Below, piece after piece: positions 8,666 to 16,618 of a stretch of DNA of 64,000 bases. Positions within the stretch are counted from its first letter, which is position 1. Each line of letters opens with the position of its first letter. Location: the NCBI RefSeq assembly GCF_025336525.1, contig NZ_JAOCZP010000009.1, positions 152,484 through 216,483 on the forward strand. The letters run 5' to 3'. The notes beneath the pieces are model-generated. The model ran no database searches. It saw nothing but the letters and a program-made list of their open reading frames with translations, and was not told the origin of the DNA. This stretch comes from Chelativorans salis (GTDB lineage: Bacteria; Pseudomonadota; Alphaproteobacteria; Rhizobiales; Rhizobiaceae). The position numbers were made by a program, and so were the translations under genes.

Positions 8666-9726
8666 ACCGCACCTCCCATAACTTTCACCGGCGATATCAT
8701 CGGGCTTTCCGGAACCATGCTCGCCGCAATGGTCGGATCCGAGAGCTCTTCGATCCCATAGACCGGCACATTGGCGATGCTTGCCTCTCGGCATGCCAGC
8801 GGCGAACGTGTCAATCGGCCGCTCATCCCGAGCACGTCGTAACCGAGGGAGCGCAAACGCTCGCATCCGGCAGCGGCTCCCATCGCGTCGCCGGCGGCAA
8901 AGAGTGCACCGCGGGCAAGCTTCCGGAATTCCAGCGACTTGGCGAGCGCTGCCGTTTCGGGCTGGAATAGCCCGTCTGCAACCTCCAGAACCGCGACATC
9001 AGCACCGGAACCAGCAAGGGACCGCAACAAACGCTCCGCGCCCCGGATGATGGCATCAACCGGTGTCAGATAGGTCGTGACGAAACCTGCATCGGTGAAA
9101 TCGAGCGCCGCACAGGCACCGGCGTCCGACATTGCCCAAAGATCGTTTCCAGCACCAGTGCCGGTCACCTTCGCCGCGCCGACAGAAAAACCAGCCCTCG
9201 CAAGCCCACGCACGAGGCTTGCGGCTGTTGTCGTCTTGCCGGCATTCATTGACGTTCCGAAGACCATGATAGCCGGCGGCAGGCGCAATGTGGGTTCGGG
9301 CGCTATGGCAAAGTCAGCGATGTTGACGACTTGGCCATCGACATCAGCGACCAAACCGATTGGTACGATTCCAGTCGGCAGCGCAATCCTATCGTGCCAG
9401 CCGGCGGCGCGAGACGCCACGCCTCCTGCGGCAACCATATCGCAGGGACCGAGATCGGACGGCACAAGGGCCTCAAACTGGTCGGGTGCATAGCGGTTGC
9501 CGTAGGCGAGAAGTACCTCGTCCCCGGGGGCAAGTGCCGCCTTGCGTCCCGAGGGCAGTTCGATCGCCTTGTGATGGCCGAGCGTGTCGATTCTGGCGAG
9601 GACCAAATCTCCCGACCTCGGCTCAGCAGGAGGAGGAACCAGAATCTGCATGTGCTTGGTGGGCACACGACGCGTGGTAAACGCCCGCTTGGCTTTGGTG
9701 ATGCGTTTGCAATCAAGAAATTCCAT
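8644..9726 (-). CDS. P-loop NTPase (DUF1611/dethiobiotin-synthetase-like), peptide-locus protein
   Basis: A 360-residue soluble protein in two parts. Residues 35-150 are beta-rich (SGDLVLARIDTLGHHKAIELPSG...GNRYAPDQF) and unfamiliar to me. From residue 150 there is a SIMIBI-type nucleotide-binding domain: VFGTSMNAGKTTTAASLVRGLARAG carries Walker A (Lys164), then KVTGTGAGNDLWAMSDAGA and VAVLEVADGLFQPET, as in dethiobiotin synthetase, MobB and DUF1611 proteins. Substrate unknown. The ATG has GGGAGA upstream, and the gene is driven by the minus-strand GGAATA/CGTT promoter at 9769-9793. It overlaps the degenerate ABC gene, so the two are co-translated. I infer an energy or modification role in the neighbouring peptide system. 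Confidence 0.7.
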   Translation of the reverse strand: MEFLDCKRITKAKRAFTTRRVPTKHMQILVPPPAEPRSGDLVLARIDTLGHHKAIELPSGRKAALAPGDEVLLAYGNRYAPDQFEALVPSDLGPCDMVAAGGVASRAAGWHDRIALPTGIVPIGLVADVDGQVVNIADFAIAPEPTLRLPPAIMVFGTSMNAGKTTTAASLVRGLARAGFSVGAAKVTGTGAGNDLWAMSDAGACAALDFTDAGFVTTYLTPVDAIIRGAERLLRSLAGSGADVAVLEVADGLFQPETAALAKSLEFRKLARGALFAAGDAMGAAAGCERLRSLGYDVLGMSGRLTRSPLACREASIANVPVYGIEELSDPTIAASMVPESPMISPVKVMGGAVCAHQVS

Positions 9727-9768
9727 GGTGGTCTCCCGTGGATGCGCGTTGCGCCGGTACCCAGGGAG

Positions 9769-9793
9769 AACGTGCGCTGCGCAGCATTATTCC
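9769..9793 (-). promoter_or_regulatory. ECF-type promoter, copy 1 (P-loop/ABC operon)
   Basis: On the minus strand the sequence reads GGAATA, 15 bases, CGTTCTCC. The same -35/-10 pair with identical 15-base spacing occurs at 9871-9895 and 13019-13043. It lies 43 bp upstream of the P-loop gene start. The three copies, in front of three transcription units beside an ECF sigma gene, make a sigma-specific promoter the simplest reading. Confidence 0.65.
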
Positions 9794-9870
9794 CGCGCAA
9801 TCAAAACCCAATGTCTTTCGGCTCTTTCCAGCTTCATTGGCAGTACGGCGACAGCCCAATTCGAACGAGG

Positions 9871-9895
9871 GGAATAAGCGGCCTTCCCGCCCGTT
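9871..9895 (+). promoter_or_regulatory. ECF-type promoter, copy 2 (Gly/Ser peptide and HprK-PqqD)
   Basis: GGAATA at 9871-9876, 15 bases, then CGTTCTCC. It faces right toward the peptide gene at 9980 and stands back to back with copy 1, about 78 bp apart. The -10 side (CGTTCTCC) is identical to copy 1 over eight bases. Confidence 0.65.
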
Positions 9896-9979
9896 CTCCT
9901 CGCGAGGCCGGCAAATGCGGACCTGCCAGACAGCATTGTCTTTCGCCGGACTCTCAACTGAAGAACGATGGAGGTTTCC

Positions 9980-10357
9980 ATGAAAGACGACAACACAACA
10001 CCTACCCTTGCGAACAACGACGGGGCAATCGGACGCCGTCGCGCCCTAAGGCAGATCGGCCTCCTGGCCGCAGCCGCATATTCCGCTCCCGTATTGCTGC
10101 AGGTCAGCCAAGCACGAGCTTCGGGAGGCTCAGGAGGCGGATCCGGCGGTGGTTCGGGCGGCGGATCCGGCGGAGGCAGGGGATCTGGCGGAGGTAGCCG
10201 AGGCGGCTCCAGTGGCCGTGGCGGGCGCGGGTCAGGCGGATCCGGTGGATCCGGTGGATCAGGCGAACGCGGACGCCGTCGGGCGCACTCCGCCGACCCC
10301 GTCGGGCGCGGGCTACGAAAAATCGGGCATAGCATTGGCCGGATGTTCCGCCTCTGA
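9980..10357 (+). CDS. exported Gly/Ser-rich small protein with cationic tail; candidate peptide substrate
   Basis: A 125-residue protein. A twin-arginine-like leader (GRRRALRQIG, residues 18-27) precedes a hydrophobic stretch LLAAAAYSAPVLLQVSQARAS with a likely cleavage site near residue 47. Residues 48-97 are almost only Gly, Ser and Arg, in SGGG-type units. The tail 98-125 is strongly basic and ends GLRKIGHSIGRMFRL, which would form a cationic amphipathic helix. I do not know a named family. The ATG at 9980 has GGAGG 5 bases upstream; an earlier in-frame ATG would put this Shine-Dalgarno inside the gene. It is followed by a hairpin and then the HprK-PqqD gene, and is led by an ECF-type promoter. 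The PqqD domain next door makes this the obvious candidate for a recognised, modified and exported peptide; that is inference. Confidence 0.7.
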   Translation: MKDDNTTPTLANNDGAIGRRRALRQIGLLAAAAYSAPVLLQVSQARASGGSGGGSGGGSGGGSGGGRGSGGGSRGGSSGRGGRGSGGSGGSGGSGERGRRRAHSADPVGRGLRKIGHSIGRMFRL

Positions 10358-10370
10358 ACCCTTCGCGCAT

Positions 10371-10408
10371 GAGCTGGAGGCAGCGAACTGCCTGCTGCCT
10401 CCAGTTCT
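10371..10408 (+). other. intercistronic hairpin after the peptide gene
   Basis: CTGGAGGCAG and CTGCCTCCAG form a perfect 10-bp stem around an 11-base loop, and GAG/TTC extends it by three pairs with one G-U. It lies between the peptide stop and the AGGAGA of the next gene, with no U-run. A stem at this place can raise the yield of the first cistron by partial termination or 3'-end protection, the arrangement often seen after precursor-peptide genes. Confidence 0.55.
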
Positions 10409-10421
10409 TAGGAGAACCGAA

Positions 10422-11630
10422 ATGCTTGCACGCTGTGCCCTGATCGAAAGACCGCTCCTTTTCGACGCCACTGAAGAGGTGTTTGAGGTGCTCCTCTCGA
10501 TCACGGACGGATGGCAGTTTGAAAGCATACTGGAACCCGCCGAAGCGTTGATCCGTGTAGTGCGCGGCGGAAGCGGCTTTAGGATCGAGGAGGAAGACCA
10601 CCAGCCTTTTTGCGAGGATAGCGCCGTCAGCGCAGCGTGCTGCCTGGTCGCAATTCTCCTCAACCGTCTGGTCGAAAACGATGCGGACTGCCTGTGCCTC
10701 CATGCCGGCGCGGTTTCCATGGGTGGGCAGACACTCGTCTTTCCAAATACGCACCGCGCGGGCAAAAGCACGCTTGCCACGGCGCTGGCGTTCCAGGGCG
10801 CAAAGCTTGTTTCGGACGACATCCTCCCGCTCGACTGCACAGGCGCGAAGATACGCGCCATTGCCTCCGGCGTCGCACCGCGGCTGAGACTGCCGCTCGC
10901 TCCTTCTCTGGGCCTGCGCTTTGGCTTTTCGGCCTGGCGCTTGGCTGGCGCGGATGACGGCTACTACCGCTACATCCGACTGCCTTCTTCGAGCCGCGCC
11001 CCGCTCGGCGCACGCCGCGAGCTGGGCGCCTTTATCTTTCTCGAACGCGGCGCCGAACATGCCAAGCGCCAGCTCTTTTCCGTAAGCAAGGCAAGCGCGA
11101 TGCGCATGCTGCTCCTGCAGAATTTCGGTACCGCCGCACCCCCAGGGACAATTCTGGACCGCATCGACCGGCTGACCGACGATAACCCCGCCTTTCTGCT
11201 GCGCTATCGCGATCTCGCGGATGCCGTTTCGCTGCTCCGCCGCCATTTTCCAGGAACCGTGGCAAGCCGCACGCTGTGGTCGGGACTGAAACATGCCGAG
11301 CCAGCGCTCAGCGAAACGGAGCGCCTCGAAGCCAGACAACCCGATCCCTTCCGCTTGGCCAACTGCGCCATCCGGCACAGCGAAGGCATAATTCTGCGGG
11401 AGGCTGAAGGCTTGATCTTTCTTGTCGATGGGGAGAACGGTGGGATTTTCGCCCTGGATCAGGTGGGCGCGGCAATCTGGAAGTTTCTGGAGGAAGCCGC
11501 CTCGCTGCGCGAAATCACAGATGCGGTCAGCGCAGCCTATCCCGATATCGAACCTGGGCAGATTGCTACCGATGTGGAAAATCTGATCCGGGCACTATGG
11601 GCAAAGCAGTTGGTGCAGTTGGCAAACTGA
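10422..11630 (+). CDS. HPr-kinase-like domain fused to PqqD domain
   Basis: A 402-residue fusion. Residues about 90-300 are an HPr kinase/phosphorylase-related domain: LCLHAGAVSMGGQTLVFPNTHRAGKSTLATAL contains the family's HAGAV strand and Walker A (Lys115), followed by KLVSDDILPLD. Residues about 315-402 (REAEGLIFLVDGENGGIFALDQVGAAIWKFLEE... IATDVENLIRALWAKQLV) are a PqqD/RiPP-recognition-element winged helix. HprK-like kinases occur in lasso peptide and related clusters, and PqqD domains bind leader peptides, so the fusion is expected to bind and perhaps phosphorylate a peptide. The ATG at 10422 has AGGAGA 7 bases upstream; the frame is open further up only as a shadow of the Gly/Ser gene. 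No cyclase, radical SAM or YcaO enzyme is next to it. Confidence 0.82.
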   Translation: MLARCALIERPLLFDATEEVFEVLLSITDGWQFESILEPAEALIRVVRGGSGFRIEEEDHQPFCEDSAVSAACCLVAILLNRLVENDADCLCLHAGAVSMGGQTLVFPNTHRAGKSTLATALAFQGAKLVSDDILPLDCTGAKIRAIASGVAPRLRLPLAPSLGLRFGFSAWRLAGADDGYYRYIRLPSSSRAPLGARRELGAFIFLERGAEHAKRQLFSVSKASAMRMLLLQNFGTAAPPGTILDRIDRLTDDNPAFLLRYRDLADAVSLLRRHFPGTVASRTLWSGLKHAEPALSETERLEARQPDPFRLANCAIRHSEGIILREAEGLIFLVDGENGGIFALDQVGAAIWKFLEEAASLREITDAVSAAYPDIEPGQIATDVENLIRALWAKQLVQLAN

Positions 11631-11649
11631 AAGCGCTGCCTTGCCGATC

Positions 11650-12441
11650 TCAGCGCAGATCAGCGAGCGCTTGCGCCTCTTCCTCTTCCGACAGAGCAGG
11701 CCCGGCATTGATCGCCGACAGATAGGCTTCGAGGGCTTCCATCGAGGACGCAGGCGCGTATCCATCCTCGCCAAGTGGTGCCGTAACAGCAATTTTTGTT
11801 ATCCACTCGCTGGCTTCGTGGCAGGAGACGGCCACCAGCGATGAACCTTGGGCCGGATCGATTTCATATTCGCGGCAGAAGGTGCCATCCTGATCCCTGA
11901 AGGAAGAAACAATGCGGATCCGCCGCTCTTCTCCGGCAAGCTGGCGTTCCTCGCCGGAAGCCAGTGTTTGCAAGGCTTTCTGAACGGCCGGGTCGGTCAC
12001 GCCCGCCACGCGGGCCTCTTCGGGATCACCCGCACTGCCGAGCTGATAGCCGACAATCCCGGCTGCGATCGCAGCGACCAGTGAGGCTGCGAGCGGCAGT
12101 GTCCAAGTCTCGGCGCGCCGGGCGGAGTGGTTTTTCCGCACGCTGCCAAGCTGCACCACCTGGCCGGGCTCAGCTTCGGCATCGTTTGCTGAAGCCTTAC
12201 GGGACTCTTCGACCATCGCCCGCACGTCCTGTTCCAGCTTGTGCGGAACCGGCTGGTCGAGCAAAGACGCCATCTCTGCCTTCGCGCGTGCCCGGGTCTC
12301 CATGAACATGGCAACCCGCGCCATCAACTCATCGTCGTGATTGACAGCATCCTCGACGGCCGCGGCAGTGGCCTCGTCGAGTTCGCCATCGGCGAAGGCC
12401 ATCAATGTCTCGTCGTCGAACGCGGGTTTCGTCATCACCAT
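11650..12441 (-). CDS. anti-sigma factor, membrane-anchored
   Basis: A 263-residue protein that begins FDDETLMAFADGELDEATAAAVEDAV, the usual anti-sigma start that folds around an ECF sigma. One membrane helix (LPLAASLVAAIAAGIVGYQLG, about 118-138) separates it from a periplasmic C-terminal domain with two cysteines (GTFCREYEID, VAVSCHEASEW). The start codon overlaps the sigma stop as TAATG. It should hold the sigma factor at the membrane until an envelope signal releases it. The periplasmic Cys pair could sense redox or be structural. It lacks the HxxxCxxC zinc motif of ZAS proteins. Confidence 0.85.
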   Translation of the reverse strand: MVMTKPAFDDETLMAFADGELDEATAAAVEDAVNHDDELMARVAMFMETRARAKAEMASLLDQPVPHKLEQDVRAMVEESRKASANDAEAEPGQVVQLGSVRKNHSARRAETWTLPLAASLVAAIAAGIVGYQLGSAGDPEEARVAGVTDPAVQKALQTLASGEERQLAGEERRIRIVSSFRDQDGTFCREYEIDPAQGSSLVAVSCHEASEWITKIAVTAPLGEDGYAPASSMEALEAYLSAINAGPALSEEEEAQALADLR

Positions 12442-12974
12442 TAATCCCTTTGCTCGGGAGAACGGTCAGAGCTGGCATTTATTCCTGTGAGTTCCGCCAA
12501 TCTTTTCCGTCCGCGCGCAAGCCGGCTCATAACCGTTCCGATCGGGACGCCGAGCACTCCGGCGGTTTCGCGATAGGACAGATCCTCCACGCAGACCAGC
12601 ATGATCACCTCCCGCTGCTCGTCCGGCAAACGTTCGATGGCCCCGCTTACCGTAGCGAGCGTCAGCCGCGCTTCGGTCGTGCTATCGCCATCCTCACCGA
12701 CGATGTCGACGCGCTCTTCAATGTCGTCGGTCGGGCCAGCAGTCTTCTCGCGCCGCAGGCGGTCGATCCACAGATTGCGTATAATGCGGAATATCCAAGC
12801 ATCAAATCGCGTGCCAGCCTGAAAGCTTGCCGCGTTCGCGAGTGCCCGCTCGCAAGCCTGCTGGACTAGGTCGTCGGCCAGGTCGGGAATGCGCGTAAGC
12901 GATAGTGCAAACCGCCGCATGTTCGGCAGCAGGGCGATCAGCTGAACGCCGATGTCTTGCTCGCCTGCCGTCAT
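12441..12974 (-). CDS. ECF RNA polymerase sigma factor
   Basis: A 177-residue sigma-70 family protein with regions 2 and 4 only. Region 2 is seen at RRFALSLTRIPDLADDLVQQACERAL and DAWIFRIIRNLWIDRLRR; region 4 at IERLPDEQREVIMLVCVEDLSYRETAGVLGVPIGTVMSRLARGRKRL, the helix-turn-helix for the -35 element. It forms an operon with the overlapping anti-sigma gene and diverges from the subtilase gene. I infer that it reads the GGAATA-N15-CGTT motif found three times nearby. No clear copy of that motif faces the sigma gene itself, so autoregulation is not evident. Confidence 0.9.
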   Translation of the reverse strand: MTAGEQDIGVQLIALLPNMRRFALSLTRIPDLADDLVQQACERALANAASFQAGTRFDAWIFRIIRNLWIDRLRREKTAGPTDDIEERVDIVGEDGDSTTEARLTLATVSGAIERLPDEQREVIMLVCVEDLSYRETAGVLGVPIGTVMSRLARGRKRLAELTGINASSDRSPEQRD

Positions 12975-13018
12975 CGGCCTCCCAATCCAGTCGATGCTGA
13001 AAAATAATAGCCGACCGA

Positions 13019-13043
13019 GGAATAGAATAGCTCTTCGCCCGTT
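13019..13043 (+). promoter_or_regulatory. ECF-type promoter, copy 3 (subtilase)
   Basis: GGAATA at 13019-13024, 15 bases, CGTTTCC. It points right, 70 bp before the subtilase ATG, and lies in the gap shared with the divergent sigma gene. Spacing equals that of copies 1 and 2. Confidence 0.6.
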
Positions 13044-13112
13044 TCCAGTGCAGGTTTGTAGAACTCCATCGAAGATGGAAGAAAAGCCGTGGCGGCAACG
13101 GTGGAAGAGACG

Positions 13113-14630
13113 ATGAGCGGACTATTCTTTGAGCGGTCACGGAAAGCGTTGACTTTCCTGCTGTTTCTCTCGGTGTTGGGCTCTTTCGCGCTGCCTGATC
13201 CGGGACCTTTTCAACTCATCACGCCGGCACTCGCTGACGACGATGATGATGGCGACGACGATGGTGACGATGATGATGACAGTGGCGGTGGGAGCCGAGG
13301 ATATGGCGGCAGTAGCTCATCACCTGTCTTTCGCGCGCCGAGCCCGCCACGCATTTTTCGCGAGTTGGTGCGTCCCTTTCGCAACCGCCCGGCCGCCCGT
13401 CCCCGCCGCACAGCGCCCCCGCCCCCGCAACCACGCTATGCGGAACGCCAGATCGTCGCGATGGGTCTTTCGGACGAGAACCTGGCCCAGCTGGAGGCCG
13501 ATGGCTATGTAGTTCTGGAGCAAAGTGCCCTTCCTTCAATCGGCCAATCCATTGTGAAGCTTGAGGTACCTGCGGGTACGGATCTGGAAGCGGCGCGAGA
13601 AGAGGTGCGCGTGCTCGACCCGACCGGCCAAGCCGATTTCAATCATTACTACCGCCCCGGACAAGCTGACGAGCAAGCACGCACCTGTCCCGATGGGCTC
13701 TGCTGGGCGCCTCTCCTGGTGAACTGGCCTGTCCGCAACGTCAAAGCGCGCAACGCCTGCGAAACGCCTGTACGCATCGGCATGATCGACACCGGAATTA
13801 ATCCGGACCATGAAACCTTTGCCGAAAGCGCGATCGAGGTCATGCGTATTGGCGACGAGCAGGAACCTGCTTCCGGGCGCCAGCATGGCACCGCGGTCGC
13901 CGCGCTCCTTGTCGGCTCCCGGTCAAGCCGAACGCCCGGGCTTTTGTCCAACGCCGAACTGTTCGCCGTGGACGCATTCAAACAGGCAAGCAGCGGAAGC
14001 GACCGCGCCGAGGTCTTCGATCTCGTCATGGGGATCGACCATCTGCTTGCGAAAGATGTGTCCGTCGTCAACATGAGCCTTGCGGGCGATGCGAATGACC
14101 TGCTGCGCCATTCCATTGAATCGGCCATTGCAGAGAACAAGGTCGTCTTCGTCGCGGCCGTGGGCAATGATGGCCCGCGCGCTGAGCCCGTCTATCCCGC
14201 TGCCTATCCGGAAGTGATCGCGGTAACGGCCGTCGATCGCCACAAACGTCCCTACCGGCGCGCCATCCAAGGCAAACACGTCGACATCGCTTCCCCCGGT
14301 GTCGATGTCTGGACCGCGGCCTCCATCCGCGGCGCGCGGCCCAAGACGGGAACCTCTTTTGCTGCCCCCTTCGTTTCTGCCGCGGCCGCTATAGTGAAGA
14401 CCAAAACCCCCACCCTTACGCACCAAGAGGTGGAGCAGCGACTTGCCGCCTCAGCCGAAGACCTGGGCGAGCGGGGTAAGGATCCCGTGTTCGGCTGGGG
14501 GCTTTTGAATACTTTTGAGATTTGCGGCTTTGAAAGCGAGAGCAGGCCGATCGACCGCAGTAGAATCAGATCATCCGCTCAGCCTTACAATGCGGACAGC
14601 GTGCGATCCAAAATGCCAATAAACCGTTGA
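13113..14630 (+). CDS. secreted S8 (subtilisin-like) serine protease
   Basis: About 505 residues. A signal peptide (KALTFLLFLSVLGSFALPDP... ALA) is followed by an acidic run of Asp with Gly and a Gly/Ser linker, then a Pro/Arg-rich stretch and a propeptide-like region. The catalytic triad is complete: Asp226 in RIGMIDTGIN, His258 in GRQHGTAVAALL, Ser415 in KTGTSFAAPFVSAAAA, with oxyanion Asn352 in VAAVGND. It is therefore a periplasmic or secreted active peptidase. The ATG at 13113 has GGAAGAG upstream; a GTG at 13089 is possible. The ECF-type promoter copy 3 ties it to the peptide genes, so it could mature the Gly/Ser peptide or cut proteins under the same stress. It is the only protease in the locus. 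Confidence 0.85.
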   Translation: MSGLFFERSRKALTFLLFLSVLGSFALPDPGPFQLITPALADDDDDGDDDGDDDDDSGGGSRGYGGSSSSPVFRAPSPPRIFRELVRPFRNRPAARPRRTAPPPPQPRYAERQIVAMGLSDENLAQLEADGYVVLEQSALPSIGQSIVKLEVPAGTDLEAAREEVRVLDPTGQADFNHYYRPGQADEQARTCPDGLCWAPLLVNWPVRNVKARNACETPVRIGMIDTGINPDHETFAESAIEVMRIGDEQEPASGRQHGTAVAALLVGSRSSRTPGLLSNAELFAVDAFKQASSGSDRAEVFDLVMGIDHLLAKDVSVVNMSLAGDANDLLRHSIESAIAENKVVFVAAVGNDGPRAEPVYPAAYPEVIAVTAVDRHKRPYRRAIQGKHVDIASPGVDVWTAASIRGARPKTGTSFAAPFVSAAAAIVKTKTPTLTHQEVEQRLAASAEDLGERGKDPVFGWGLLNTFEICGFESESRPIDRSRIRSSAQPYNADSVRSKMPINR

Positions 14631-14707
14631 AACCATTAACCTGTCCTTCAGCGTGCCTAGCCTAGGTCTCTTGACGCAATGAGTGTGCGAGGCAAGCTGA
14701 CCCAACC

Positions 14708-16618
14708 ATGGCCTTTGAGATAGAGGACGCGCTGGAAGGCAGAATTCTCAAGGATCAGCTTGCTGACCTGAGGCATGGCCTCTTCGTGTCCATGCCGATA
14801 AGCACCGTGTTGTCGGGGCTGATTTTGGCTGTTCAGGCGCTTTCCGGTAGCGGCTTTGCAGCCGCGATCTGGTTCCTGGTGGTCAATGCGATAAACGGTG
14901 CCCGCCTCGCCCTCGCCCTTCGGCCAGCACCCTGGGCAGGAAAGCACGAGGACGATCTGGAGGGTGTTTCACGGCGGCTTCGTCTCTATGGCATTCTCGC
15001 TCTTCTATCCGGCTTTGCCTGGTCCCTTCTTGCCGTCCTCACAGCTGGATATACGGTTCCTCAAGCACCACTTCATCTGATCATCCTTGCCGGAATCTCC
15101 GCTGGTGCGGTCACATATGGCACTTCGTATGCCGCAGCACCGATCAACTTCATCACACCGCCGCTCTTGATCACGGCGGGGTGCCTCGTGGCGAAGGGGG
15201 GCTTTGAAGACTACATCCTGGCTTTTGCGGTCCTGCTTTTCCTCGGCGGATTGGCTAGAAGCTCGTTTGTCGGGCAAGCCCGCTTCCGCGAGGTAAGCCG
15301 CCTCAAACACGAGGCGGAGCAGATCGCCGCGGAAATGAAGCGGAAGTCCAGGGAGGATCCCCTGACGGGCCTTCTCAACAGGCGGGGGCTGGAAAACATT
15401 GTCGACCAGCTCGGGAATGCCGGCGGTCCCTTTGCAACGATGCTGATCGATCTGGATGGGTTCAAATCCGTCAACGATACATATGGCCACAAGATTGGTG
15501 ACGACCTGCTCGTTCAGATCGCCCGCAGGATAGAGGAGGAAGCACAGGAGGGTGCAATACTCGCCCGCATCGGCGGCGACGAGTTCGTGCTGCTTCTTCC
15601 CTCAACTGAGCGTTCGCATTCTCCGAGTGAGCTTGCATCCCGGATCATAGCTAGGATTGCCAGTCCCTATTCTGGGGTTGCGTCCGTCCAGATCGGCGCA
15701 TCCATCGGAATCTATCTATCAGAACGACCCAGGCTGACGGAGATGCTGTTGCGGGCGGATATCGCCCTTTACACGGCCAAACGTCGCGGCAGGAACGAAT
15801 TCTGCCTGTTCGATAGCGAACTCGATGCAGAACTACAGCGGCGCCAGTGCATCGAACGGGATCTCCGTTCGGCGATCGAGGCAAAAAGCATTGGCACATG
15901 GTTCCAGCCCATCGTTCAGCTCGATACCGGTGCCGTGGTCGGTTTCGAGGCATTGCTGAGATGGTCCCACCCGCTTCACGGTGCGATTTCTCCACCCGAG
16001 ATCGTGACGGCCGCGCGCGAAACCGGAATGCTTCAGCTGCTTACGGAAACGGTGTTCCTTGGTTGTTGCGCCCTGATCGACGGTCTCGCGAAGGCTGGCC
16101 GCCAGGAAATTCGTGTCGCAATGAATGTGTCGCCGCGTGAACTGGAGGCCGGCAATATCGACGATCTGATATTGAATGGCCTGGACTCGAAGGGACTTCC
16201 TGCGACGATGTTCGAAATCGAGATCACCGAAGAGGCCCCGGTGGACCGGGACAGGGTGGACGAAAAACTCGGTCGTCTTTCACATGCCGGCATTTCGATC
16301 GCGCTCGACGACTTCGGCACCGGTTTTTCCACGCTGGCATCGCTCAAGGACGGTCGTATAGGCAAGGTCAAAATCGATAAGGGATTCATCCGCGGCCTGG
16401 CCAAATCCCCGGAAGACCAACTGCTTGTCAAAGCGGTTGTCGATCTCGGCCGGACCCTCGGCATAGAAGTCATGGCGGAGGGGGTCGAAACAGAAGAGGA
16501 TCGGCAATCGCTGCAGGCGCTTGGCTGTAGAATGGCTCAGGGCTTCCTGTTCTCAAAGGCGATGCCTCCAAGGTGGGCACTCGAGTTGACGATGACAGAG
16601 CACGCGAAGCAGTTGTGA
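14708..16618 (+). CDS. membrane GGDEF-EAL cyclic-di-GMP protein
   Basis: A 636-residue protein. The N-terminal 190 residues have about six hydrophobic helices. The GGDEF domain (about 205-370) has intact IGGDEFVLLL and should be able to make c-di-GMP. The EAL domain (about 385-630) starts with GFEALLRW and includes MNVSPRE, EITEEAPV, ALDDFGTGFSTLASL and VMAEGVET, so metal and substrate residues for a phosphodiesterase also look present. Which activity dominates cannot be read from sequence. It is monocistronic, downstream of the subtilase and upstream of the stress block. c-di-GMP commonly controls exopolysaccharide, so a link with the exo locus is possible but unproven. Confidence 0.9.
   Translation: MAFEIEDALEGRILKDQLADLRHGLFVSMPISTVLSGLILAVQALSGSGFAAAIWFLVVNAINGARLALALRPAPWAGKHEDDLEGVSRRLRLYGILALLSGFAWSLLAVLTAGYTVPQAPLHLIILAGISAGAVTYGTSYAAAPINFITPPLLITAGCLVAKGGFEDYILAFAVLLFLGGLARSSFVGQARFREVSRLKHEAEQIAAEMKRKSREDPLTGLLNRRGLENIVDQLGNAGGPFATMLIDLDGFKSVNDTYGHKIGDDLLVQIARRIEEEAQEGAILARIGGDEFVLLLPSTERSHSPSELASRIIARIASPYSGVASVQIGASIGIYLSERPRLTEMLLRADIALYTAKRRGRNEFCLFDSELDAELQRRQCIERDLRSAIEAKSIGTWFQPIVQLDTGAVVGFEALLRWSHPLHGAISPPEIVTAARETGMLQLLTETVFLGCCALIDGLAKAGRQEIRVAMNVSPRELEAGNIDDLILNGLDSKGLPATMFEIEITEEAPVDRDRVDEKLGRLSHAGISIALDDFGTGFSTLASLKDGRIGKVKIDKGFIRGLAKSPEDQLLVKAVVDLGRTLGIEVMAEGVETEEDRQSLQALGCRMAQGFLFSKAMPPRWALELTMTEHAKQL

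Noticed and set aside
10104..11378. Long open frame antisense to the HprK-PqqD gene
   Set aside because: Mirror of a GC-rich real gene with high Arg/Gln content and no ribosome site.
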